Shown here one piece after another: positions 46,541 to 57,024 of a stretch of 64,000 bases of DNA. Origin of the DNA: Hemileia vastatrix (lineage: Eukaryota > Basidiomycota > Pucciniomycetes > Pucciniales > Zaghouaniaceae); the NCBI GenBank assembly GCA_030280995.1, contig JASXTE010000016.1, positions 26,187,501 to 26,251,500 on the forward strand. The letters are read 5' to 3'. The stretch's first letter is position 1. Each line of letters starts with the position of its first letter. Made by a program: the position numbers and the translations under genes. Below the pieces are notes generated by a model that saw only the letters and a list, made by a program, of their open reading frames with translations, did no database searches and was not told the DNA's origin.

Positions 46541-48545
46541 TTTCAGGCTGAGGTCAAGTAAAAAAACATGAAATATCTTGAATGATCAGTTCTCTAGAAG
46601 ATTTTAATGGTCCTATATGAATACTGTAGTACAAATCCAATAAGTATTAAAATATAACTCAATATAAGGGTCTCAGTAATTTTAATCTCACTAAGTATAT
46701 ATGGCATACAATCTTATATTTAGTAGAAAAATAGATTTAATAAATTCAGATACTATTCAGAGACTATATAAGTACTATTGATATGTATTGTAATTGTATT
46801 GGTTATATGTTTAATTTTAATGATCAAGAATGAAGAAAATAAGACCAAAAATGTCAGCCAGGCTATTCCAGGAGTCCAGTAAATGATATGTAACTTATAA
46901 AACCTGAAAGAGTGGGTAAGAATTGTATTTAATGAATATAAATTATTATTTTATTGCATAATAAAATTATATAAGTATTTTATTATATACAAGTGTTATA
47001 TTAATTTTATTGGTTATATAAATTTTTATATACATTTAAATTGAACAAAATATAATATATTCTACAAATAATGGCGCATTTTTATGTTACTTAATAATTA
47101 TAAATTTATATTTAATTAATTGAAAAAACATATATTATAATTATAAGTGTAAAATTGACTTATAATATATGTAAATTAATTATTTAAATTTATATATTAA
47201 ATAAACACCTTTCATATAGTACTAAACAATAATTAATGACGCTTCTTTTGACCCTTAATTGTGTCAGGAAAAACCAATTAATTAATTTATACTAAATTGA
47301 GATTAATTACATGTTTTGTTGCGTCAAAGTATTTTTTGTTTCACTTAAAATATCCTTAAATCAGACTGTACTATCTGTTTGGAATTATTTTTCTCATAGT
47401 TCCTATGTTCCAATCTTGTTTAGTTATTCACTATTTTTACTTACTGACTTGGGAATTAATGGCGGGAAAATTGGATTCTTAATTGGGGTTTTAATTATTT
47501 GTTTCATGTTTTTCTCTACATTGTTATGTTTCATTTACTCTTTGATATATTTGTTTTATTCTATTCTAACTATTGTATTTACAAACATAGTGGCACTTCA
47601 GAGGACCCATTGCCTATAAAAGGGCCTTGGATAATCCACTGTAGGAGCATCACTTACTATACACTCAACAATTTAAAAGATAATTTTATCACGTTTATTA
47701 TTATTTTTATTAGTACTACCATCTAATTAAAAATTCTCAATAATAAATTAAAGGTTGCCTTAAGTCTGATAGGAATTATAGTGTTTGCCGCGCAGAACTC
47801 TTACTTAAATAATATTAATATTAAATAAACCCTCAAATTGTTCATCTCCCAACTCACTCGTCGTTGTTTCATTTTAAATAAATTATTTTTATTACTACTT
47901 TTATTTTTCTATTTACCTTTGGTATCTTTTCCTATTTGTTTCTCTTCTTTTTTGTCCCTTTTCTTTCCCTCTTCTAGACAACTGACCAACAAAAAACCTC
48001 CTCCTTTTATACACAATTACTTCCCCAATGGCGCCTATGATTTACCAGCTCAATAAACAGTTAATGACGCCTCATTCTAGCCAATAGAGGTTTTTAGAAC
48101 TAAAAATAGTGACTAGTAACATAATTAGAATGATTTCACCTGCCAAATTCCTGTAGTAATAGGGATAATTCATCAAAAATAACGAATAAGCAAAAAAGAG
48201 AGTATATACGTATTATACATTAATATAAAAGGCAAAAAAGGGAAAATTAAGACTAATTAATGCTAGATAATAAGGGGGATTAAATGTAGAAATTTTGGGG
48301 CTAATCATGACATTATACTATGTGAAATCCCCATTCAAAAATAACCAAAATTGACTGAGAAACCACCAAAAAACCCAAAGAAGGGTGTGAGATGTGGTGT
48401 AACTACATGCAGTTCATGGAAGGATCTTTCACAGGTAAATATTTGACTAATTTAGGCAAATTTAAGCATGGTAGTGAATTGAAGCGCCAAGAATGAGGTT
48501 TTTAATGAAATTAGTGCATATAAAGTGGGTCAATGCATTTATAAT
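46541..48545 (-). mobile_element. Truncated X-type LTR (reverse) carrying solo LTR B
   Basis: From TTTCAGGCTGAGGTCAAG (first bases decayed from TGTCAG) it matches the reversed X LTR through about 865 bp, excluding the B insert at 46852-47991. Homology stops near 48545 (CATTTATAAT), where the leader of element Y begins. The remaining part of the LTR is missing. Confidence 0.8.
46852..47991 (+). mobile_element. Solo LTR, family B (1140 bp)
   Basis: It starts TGTCAGCCAGGCTATTCCAG and ends GACCAACA, flanked by AAAAA on both sides (46847-46851 and 47992-47996). Removing it restores the X-type LTR sequence GACCAAAAACCTCCTCC. Open frames inside are chance frames in AT-rich sequence. Confidence 0.8.
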
Positions 48546-48570
48546 TATAATCAAAATATTATATTATTGT

Positions 48571-48930
48571 TTCAGTCGACAATTTGTCCTGGAAGTAAAA
48601 TAATAGTTATATAAATTAATTGAATTAATTATATTAAATTCTTTCAGTTGACATTAAGTCCTGGTAATTAAATTTCCAGTTGACTTTTAGTCCTGATAAT
48701 TATCAACATATATATTAGTAATAACCTGATAATTGTGTTAATTATTACAGTTGAATCTTTGTCCTGATAATTAATAAATTATTTTATTATTTCAGTTGAT
48801 TTATCCTGGTAATAAAATATAAATATCTTAATTTAATTAATTAAAATTGTGATTATTGATTTAGTTGATTTTTTGTCCTGATAAACATTATATTTTCATT
48901 ATTCCAGTTGATTAACAAATCCTGATAGTT
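48571..48930 (+). repeat. Array of seven small hairpin motifs in the leader of element Y
   Basis: The motif CAGTTGA-N5/6-GTCCTG(A/G)TAA recurs at 48573, 48645, 48677, 48748, 48793, 48862 and 48905, always on the same strand. Spacing alternates about 70 and 32-45 bp. CAG..GAC can pair with GTC..CTG around a bulged TT, so each copy is a potential mini-hairpin. It lies just upstream of gag. Confidence 0.75.
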
Positions 48931-49038
48931 GATTATACACTTGAAACATTTTTTTATCTTATTTTTCTTTCAACAAAGTAAAATAATAACTGATCAATTT
49001 TTAATATTTCTTTCTCTCAGCTCAGGCTATCTACAAAA

Positions 49039-51722
49039 ATGGCTGATCAAAGAGCTTCTGCAGCCCATGATGAGGAGCTAGACTTTATTGATTATGATGA
49101 GACTTCTGTAAGTTCTCCTTTGACTACAAAACTTACTAAAATTAATCAATTTCTGGACCAATCAGGATGTAGAAATGCAAGAAGTGGAAAAATTTGCTCT
49201 GGATCAAAAGCCTTCAGTAAACCCCCCAGAAAAGCTTCCAATATGATTCAAGATAAAAAAGATGCCCTTGCAGAAGCAAATCAGAAACCTCTCCACTCAC
49301 ATCAAGGAGTTGAGGGCAGAGAACACCTAACAAAAATTAAAAGTAGAAATTATTTAAGAAAATGTAAGAAACATAGAATCCTTTCTTCAAGAGAAGAGGA
49401 AAACTGTTAAGGGGCTCTTTTAGTCTAGAAGCTTTTAATGGAGATCCAACAGAAGTGATAGGTGGATTTTTACATATTTTAAAGTAAAGGTACATAGAGG
49501 ATTATGCAAGAAGTGGAAATAAAAGTGGAAAAAACTTCTCTGAATCAAAAGCCTTCAGTAAACCCCCCAGAAAAGCTTCCAATAGGATTAAAGATAAAAA
49601 AGATGCCCTTGAAGCAGTAAGTCAGAAACCTCTCCACTCACATCAAGGATTTGAGGGCAGAGAACCTCAAACTAAGATCAAATGTAGAAATTATAGAAGT
49701 AAAGGTAAGAAACATAGACTCCTTTCTTCAAGAGAAGAGGAAACCTCCTCCAGCAACAAAAGCCCTTCCACAATTAGCTACTCAACAACAGGAAAAGGTG
49801 GAAGTTTCAAAATGTCAATGGGACTGGCTAAACACCCAGCGGTACTACCTCCAGGCCCAACAACAAAAGTAAGCACCTCATGCAGGTCTTTCCAGGCCCC
49901 ATCAGTTCAACCCAACACCTCCTCACCCCTACCTAGGAGGAAGAAAGAGGAAGAACAATCAAATTCAATTTTTCACAAAACCATGGTATTCCCCTCTATT
50001 GAATCCCAAGTACCCTTTCTTGTTACTGATTCAGTTCCTACAGGTAATTCTGAAAGAGAAGATGATACTTTGAGACCAGTAGAGGCTGACTGTAGTAGGC
50101 AGATTGCTCAATATTCTAATGTAACTAATCCTCTGGTATTGATTGCTACTTCAATGATAAATCCTGATATGGCCATTATTTATGAAACACTTGATCCTGA
50201 AATTTATGAGAATCTTGAAAATTATTCTGTTTTCTTATTAAGAAATACTCCAGATGTAGCTAACATTAATGATGAATATTTGAGAGATATTATTGCCAAA
50301 AAAATCATATATTGAAAAACATGCAATTGACTCAAAAATTTAATAGTTTGTTAACTGAAAAGGGTTATCAATCAGTGAGAAGTGAATTACAGAGAGTTTC
50401 TGATGATTTTTATAAGTAAAAGTAGCTGATGAGAAGAAAGTTGCTTTGTGGAAAAATATCAAGAATGATTTTTCTAAATTACAAGACACTGTGTCTATCT
50501 GTTTCCAGGAACTAGAGGGATATAAGTTAAACTTTAAGAGATTAAGTGATCATTATTCATCTTTGAAAAATAAGAACCAATTGTCTTTTGTGACCATCAA
50601 TGAGCCTTTATCTATTATTCCAAGAGTGAAGACTATGCTAAAAACCATTGAAGAGAAATAGAAATTCATTGTTACATGACCAAAAGTATTCTGACATTTC
50701 TTTGAAAGAACCTGTTGCACAGGATACTGCAATTGTACCTGTCCCTAGTACATCTAAAGTAAAATTAATTCCAGAAATACCTGTAGATATTACTGAGTTT
50801 CCATCAAAAATTGATGATGTACCTTGTTCATCTACAGAAGGGTTAAACAATGAGATTGCTGTTCAATTGGAGAAGTTACAGCTTCTTCTCACTCTGAAAT
50901 AAGCTTGTAATAAGAAGACTGCTTCAAATCAAAAATTGGCCAAAACTTGACCATTTCCCAACATTTAATGGTGATTCTTCCTCTGATTGGCAACAATTTA
51001 TTTGCAGAATTGAAAACCTTAACAATTCTTACAAACTTCCAGATGAAGGAATTTTTTCTGAATTGATTTCATTATTTACCAATGTTGCCTAAATCTGGTA
51101 TGAATCTGTCCTTTTAGATAAAAATGACTACTCATGGAAAGATTGGAAGAAATTAATTAAAGCACAATTTGGTGGTTCCAAGTTTAGGTTAGCTCATCAA
51201 AGGCAGTATGAGGAATCTAGATATAGCTCTTCTCCTACTGAAAAACCTATTGAGTTCCTGATTAAACTTGTGAAGATCCTGAGGGAAATGGACCCAGATA
51301 TGGAGTTCAAAATATAGAAGGACAGGATCCTCCATAAATTGCCTATGTCTCTGAGAGACTTAATAGTTTCTAGGACTGAGCTCTTATGAGATCCTTATTC
51401 TTTTATTAATACTTGTAATGAGATCCTTTTAGATAAAAAGTATGATTCTAGAAGATTCATTCCTAGAAATTCATTGGAGAAAACCTCCAATTACCAACAG
51501 AAACCTCCTGAAAAAGTTGGTAAACCTTCTGCCCCTGTTGCACCTAAAAAGTATGCAACAAACACTTGATTTAAATGCAGAAAGCCTTGGCCAAAAGGCC
51601 ATGTTTGTGATAAGAAAATAAATCTTGTTGAACAAACAGAGGAATATGCTGATGACACAGTTGCGCTGGATGATAATTCAATTGTGCCAGCCATGTTTCT
51701 TATGAATCTTACCAGGAAATTT
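49039..51722 (+). pseudogene. gag: Gag of element Y, heavily damaged
   Basis: The first frame starts MADQRASAAHDEELDFIDYD at 49039 and stops at 49410. It contains the first copy of an internal duplication. A second open part (49812-50315) is acidic and Ser/Pro-rich, and 50446-50661 and 50648-50902 are coiled-coil-like pieces. The capsid-like core lies at about 50940-51390 (SDWQQFICRIENL, KAQFGGSKFR). The zinc knuckle near 51560-51610 has lost its first Cys to TGA but keeps KPWPKGHVC. The gene corresponds to gag of X and is not functional. Confidence 0.75.
49175..49744. repeat. Direct duplication inside gag of Y, offset about 340 bp
   Basis: 49202-49405 and 49542-49744 share AAAAGCCTTCAGTAAACCCC, AAGATAAAAAAGATGCCCTT and TTCTTCAAGAGAAGAGGAAA in the same order. 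The first copy stops the reading frame. Confidence 0.85.
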
Positions 51723-51724
51723 TA

Positions 51725-54700
51725 ATGCTTGAAGAAGATATTCATTATTTGAATAATATTGACATTGGGAATAATGTTTTATCTACAGTAGAAGATTCTG
51801 AGATCATAAGAAATCTTGAGGACAGCTCAATTATTAGCATCCCTCTCAAGGCACCAGTATTGAATAATGGAAATAACATTGGGTTTGTTATATATTCTGG
51901 AGCTGGAGGAATTGTAGTATCTGAAAAAGCACTTGCTTCAGTGGATAAGAATTATAAATCAAAATTTATGCCTATCATTTTTGAGAATTGGAGAGGTTAT
52001 GGCTCTGTTTTGTCCCCCATTGGTAAATACAAAGCTACAGTATTTTTCAACAATAACTATGGCTTTGTAAGAGCTATGTGTGATTTTTTTAGTCATGAAA
52101 TATGATAAAATAAGCAGTTGGTTCATTGTGGGAAATGATATTTTAACCAAATATGGCATAAAATTGGATCCCTCAGACCAATGCTTCACAATGGGGTTGA
52201 ATGGGAAGAGAAAATTTAAAATTTCCTCCCCCAAAAAATTATTAACACCAGGATTGAACACATGTCATTCTTTAGTTCAATATGAAGGAAGATATACAAA
52301 GGAAATGACTTCCCTCCTTTCTGAAATTGAAACTGCTTCTTTTGGGGAACAACTTTCTGGTGAGGGAAAAGATTCCATCATTCAATTAATAAAAATCTTT
52401 TCCTATGGCCTTTTCTTGTGGGTCACATGAATTAGGATTGGTAAAAGAAGAAATGGAGCTCTCACTGTCTTTCCCATTAACTTAAATACCATCTTGTTTA
52501 AAGAAAAGGCCTTATCCTGCTTCTCCCACAAAGAGAAAAGATATTGAAGACAATATCTCTACCCTTTTAAAAATGAAGATTATTGAAAAATTAGTTCAAA
52601 CACCTATATATTGTGTTATCTCACCTGTCCTAATTTCTTATGAGAAAGATAATCCAGGTTATGTAATGATTATAGAGCATTAAACACTTATACTGTAGAT
52701 GATATCTATCCTTTACCCAGAATTAGCTCTATACATGCTACCTTACAGGGTGCTAAATGTACCAGCTGTTTAGATGGTAATAAAGGATATCATCAGGTAC
52801 CAGTTGAGAAGAATTCCCAGAATTTTCTGATTATTGCTACTCATATGGGTATTTATAAGTATGTTAGGATGCCATTTGGCCCCAAAAATGCCCCTTTAGT
52901 TTTTCAAAAAGCTATGGATATCACATTCCATCAAGAAATAATTGAAGGATGGCTGATGGTTTACATTGATGATATCATCATATTCTCTAAAACATTTGAG
53001 GACCATCTTAACCACCTGTGTAAAGTGTTCCACAAGATGGATGAGATAAATATGACACTTGCCTTGAAAAAATGCACATTTTTTTTTGTTCCTTGAAAGT
53101 GCTTGGTCATGTTGTCTCAGGTTTTCAGATATATGTTGACCAGAGCAAAGTGGCAGCCATACAACAGGTGAAAGCTCCTACCACAGTTAGAGAGCTCCAG
53201 AGTTTTTTGGGAATGTGTGGATACTATAGACAGTATATTAAAAATTATCAGGTCTTAGAACTACCCCTTACCCAATCAACTAGGAAGGATGTTGCTTTTG
53301 TCTGGAACAGTGAAGGACAAAGAGCTTTTGACACTATGAAGCTTTGTTTGATTTCAGCTCCAATTCTTGCTTTGGCTGACTTTAATCAACCATTTGTTTT
53401 ATAAACTGATTCCAGTTTTATTGGTCTTTGTGCTGCTCTCCATCAAAAACAAGTTATTAATTATAAAGTATCAGAAGTAGCAATTTATTATATTTCAAGA
53501 ACATTGAGAAATAGTGAATTAAAATATGGTGCCACTCAACTGGAGTTATTAGAAGTAGTGTGGGCTCTAGAGAAGCTACATTTTATCTGGATGACCAAAA
53601 TTTTAAACTTGTCACTGAATGCAGTGCTGTTAAATTTCTCTTGAACTTAATGAAACCTAACAGACATATGTTCAGATAGCAGCTAGCTGTACAAGAATAC
53701 AGAGGGAGGATGACAATAATTTATAGGGCTGGTATTTTTCACTCAAATGTGGATATGTTATCAAGGTTACTTTTTCCAAATGATGACTCAAATACTGCTT
53801 ATGGTCCTGAGGATGAAATAATTCACATTTATGGGATATATCACTACGCAATATACGGGGTGGACTTGCTAGCAAGTCCTCAACCTGAACTGAGATGTAA
53901 CTCAGATGGAACTCAGACTGATTTCATACTGAAACCAAACTGAACTCTACTTGAACACCCACCTAATACTGTTCTGCTGAGTGATTTTCATTCCTGACTG
54001 TATGGTTCCTTTATCAATACCTCAATTTGTGTTCAATCTGTGGTGAGGCTGGGTCCAAGGTTGCCGGCTGTCTAGCAAGTCCGCCCCCCATATTGTGTGG
54101 TGTATGTGGTTGATATGGAGGAAGAGCGATTACAGCTTATTCTGGATTCATATGATAAGGACACTGACTTAAAAATATTATGTACTATATTAAATGATCC
54201 AAATAATGCTTCAATACAAGAATTAAATAAAAACCTCCCACCAAAGTACCAGACTGCTTTGGAAAAAGAAAATATTTAATTGATAAAAGCTATCTTTATT
54301 ATAGAAGAAATTTAAGTAATGTTATTGTTATTCCTCCTTCTATGAAATAGATAATCTTGAAAATTTGTATTGATGACATATTGGCTGGACATTTTGATCT
54401 TGAGAGAACAATGATCAGAATTAAGAACTCTGCTTGATGGATTAATATGTCTAAAGACACAAAATTATATGTTGAATCCTGTGATCCTTGCCAGAAATCA
54501 AAAAGACTAACTGCAAAAAGAGCTGGATTAATGCAACATATTGAAGCTCTTGATTCACCATTTAAAATAATAAACATAGACTTTGTAACAAGATTTCCCA
54601 TTTCTGGGAAAGACAGTTATAACTCTTTTTGGGTTATTGTGGACAGATTCACAAAAATGTGTAAATTTATTCCTACTCGCAAGGATGTTTCCACTAACAA

Positions 54701-54841
54701 ATTAACCTTCTGATGGTGGTCTCATATGTTTAATACTGCTGGTTTTCCAAATGCCATAATCTCTGATAGAGACCCTAAATTTTCTTCTGAATTTTGGATG
54801 TCTCTAATGGATGTTTGTGATAGTGATCTGAAGCTTTCTAC
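51725..54841 (+). pseudogene. pol: Pol of element Y, first part (protease to integrase), interrupted
   Basis: The protease region 51725-52105 reads YSGAGGIVVSEKAL, so the catalytic Asp is Tyr. RT (about 52440-53400) has MGIYKYVRMPFGPKNAP and an intact YIDD (52962-52973), with frame shifts near 52430, 52660 and 53090. RNase H (53400-53830) begins with a stop and continues TDSSFIGLCAAL. The MITE at 53842 sits after HIYGIY. Integrase resumes VVDMEEERLQLIL, then CDPCQKSKRL, IDFVTRFP (first Asp) and SDRDPKFSSEFW (second Asp). It is broken at KLST by element W, before the catalytic Glu. Confidence 0.8.
53842..54102. mobile_element. CACTA-type MITE, complete, 261 bp, in pol of Y
   Basis: It has the same length and interior as the 45759 copy. 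The target duplication TAT is at 53839-53841 and 54103-54105. The right palindrome is partly mutated (GCCGGCTGTCTAGCAAGTCC). With its duplication it adds 264 bp, a multiple of three, but it contains an in-frame stop. Confidence 0.92.
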
Positions 54842-55634
54842 TGTCACATGCCACGTGACAATTGAGTCAAAAGCAGCTCATTAAATCAATAACACAGAGG
54901 TCTAAATCCATACTTGAAGCGCAGAAAACAATTCTACATAGCAACTGAAACTTTCCTTTGTGTACTCACTATTCAACCGTGCTAGTCTAAACTTTAAATC
55001 TAAATTAGTCAATCTCTCAATAGTGTGTTTAGTCTTATCTTCGATAAGTGACACACAGCACAATAGTTAATGTAATATTCCGCTAAAAGGTTTATTAAGT
55101 ATCTGTGGGTTATTAACAGGGGTAGTGAGCATGGATGGGATGATTAGAGGAGGATTAAAGGGTTAACAGATGTTAGTGAGGTGGGTCCAGGTGTAATGGG
55201 TGTATTTTTTGTAGGTCTTTGGAGTGCAGAATGATGGATGGGTATGAGGTCAATGCAAGGAGGGGTTGGATTGTGGTTTGATATTTCTTTAGAATTAAAT
55301 TAGAAAAACATATATATAGTTAATAGTGGTAAAGCTTTAGGTTAATTCATTATTATTGTACATTTCCTTATTTTTCTCAGTAATCATTTCTAAATCTTAA
55401 ATTTTTGATTATTGAGTTTCCAACCCTTTGTGAGATCTTAAGAATATTAATATTACCTTTAAATTATATTAGAATTCTTATTGAACATATCTCAAAGCAG
55501 TAGCTCTTCCTTTGAGTCATCTTCGAATCACTTCCTCAAGTATTTCCTCTGTACTTTGAAGAAGTCTCTAAACTACTCTCTTCATCTCACTTCCAGGAAG
55601 ACCCTGGACCTTTTGTGTAGGTTGTTTGGTGACA
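54842..55634 (+). repeat. 5' LTR of element W (793 bp)
   Basis: It starts TGTCACATGCCACGTGACA, which is itself an inverted repeat, and ends TTGGTGACA. Relative to the 3' LTR it lacks 18 bp containing TATAAAA and shows several CG to TG/CA changes. Confidence 0.9.
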
Positions 55635-55710
55635 GTATAATTTAATTCTGCATAGTTATCATTCTTTGGCACTACTACGTCCTTTTTTCAGGTGTTTAAA
55701 TTCTTTAGAA

Positions 55711-56883
55711 ATGGCACCTGTTCAATGCACTCCTCCTACGGGCGCTACTACTAGGGCTCGCGCCAGAGGCAGGCCAACAGCCACACAACCTGTTTCACGC
55801 ACTCACTTCCAGGAACCTCTCGAACTTAGGGAACAGGGACACTCAGTCCAATCTGTAGAAGACATCCCCCAGGATTTTGATGATTCTAGCAAGGAAGAAG
55901 AAGGAGAGGACACGATGCATGAGGCACCATCTGCTTCTGCTATCCACCCTTCTGGTCAACCTTTGGAGCCTGGATCATCTAATTCTCTGGAAGACTTCAT
56001 GAGACTTTTCATGAAAACCCTTTCCAATCCAAAGTCTTCGGAGGGATCAAAATTCAGAAATCCTTCCATGAAATCTCCTGATAAATTAAATGGAGAACAT
56101 CCAGACAGATTGCGCCCCTTCTTGCAAACCTGCAATCTCCTGTTCCATAACAACCCTCCAACCTTCAATGACAACCAATTGAAGGTTGTTTACACTTCTT
56201 CATTCCTAGCCGGAAAAGCAGCAAGGTGGTCCGAACCTTATCTTCTCATGCTCTCTTCAACAGAAACCCACTTACTCATTAATAACTGGGAAAAGTTTGA
56301 AGACCAACTCTTTACGTTGTTTGGTGAACCTAATCAAACTGACAATGCAGAAATTGAACTGGATTTCCTTCACATGAGTGATAATGGTAAAGCCTCTGAA
56401 TATATCTCGAACTTCAGAGCACTTCAAACTCCAGTAGGTTGGAATGATGCTGCCCTCAAGTATCATTTCAAAAAGGGACTTCCTTCGAGGATTCTGGATC
56501 AATTAAATCTTCATGGTCAGAAGATGACTACTTTAACGGATTTAATGGATCTAACCCTTGAACTTGACGGCGTTTACCAAGGACAACTACAACATCGTTG
56601 ATACGCCAACAAATCTCAAGGCCTAAATTTTAAATCTGGACCTTCTTCACACCCACCGACAGCTCAATCCAAACCCAACAAGGGAAAAGACAAACCTCAA
56701 CCAAAAAGGTTGCACCCAGGCAATATCAGTAAATTACTGGATCCAAAAGGGGAACTTAAAGAAGCTGAGAGGAAGAGACAAGCAGATAATGGGCTATGTA
56801 TGTATTTTAGGGGGAAGCACAAGCTAGAAGATTGTGTAAAGTTGAAGGAAAGAGAAGGTACTAGTTCAAGGTCAAAAAACTAG
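55711..56883 (+). pseudogene. gag: Gag of element W
   Basis: The start ATG at 55711 (MAPVQCTPPTGATTRARARG) was preferred over the upstream in-frame ATG at 55666. An Arg-rich and acidic N-terminus is followed by the capsid-like region (about 56050-56590: SPDKLNGEHPDRLRPFLQTC, VYTSSFLAGKAARWSEPYL, WEKFEDQLFTLFG, YISNFRALQ). A TGA at 56599 replaces an expected Arg codon. The frame continues through a basic linker to a zinc knuckle whose second Cys is Phe (CMYFRGKHKLEDC, about 56794) and ends at TAGTAG (56881). Gag forms the particle. This copy gives a truncated product. Confidence 0.8.
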
Positions 56884-57024
56884 TAGATATTTTACTTGTG
56901 TGTAAAGCAAACTATCTTATTTCTCCCAGTGCACAGAACCTCCATGTCTTAAGGACTGGAGTTGCCTTAAACCGCTTGAGATTCATTCTTTTCAAGGAGA
57001 ATACCCTCCTTGAGTTGTCTTATA

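Noticed and set aside
47311..47726. Hydrophobic open frames that could be membrane proteins
   Set aside because: They lie inside solo LTR B in AT-rich sequence. Phe/Leu/Ile-rich frames are expected by composition.
48571..48930. CRISPR-like array
   Set aside because: Motifs are short and degenerate, spacers are A/T filler of uneven length, and the host is eukaryotic.
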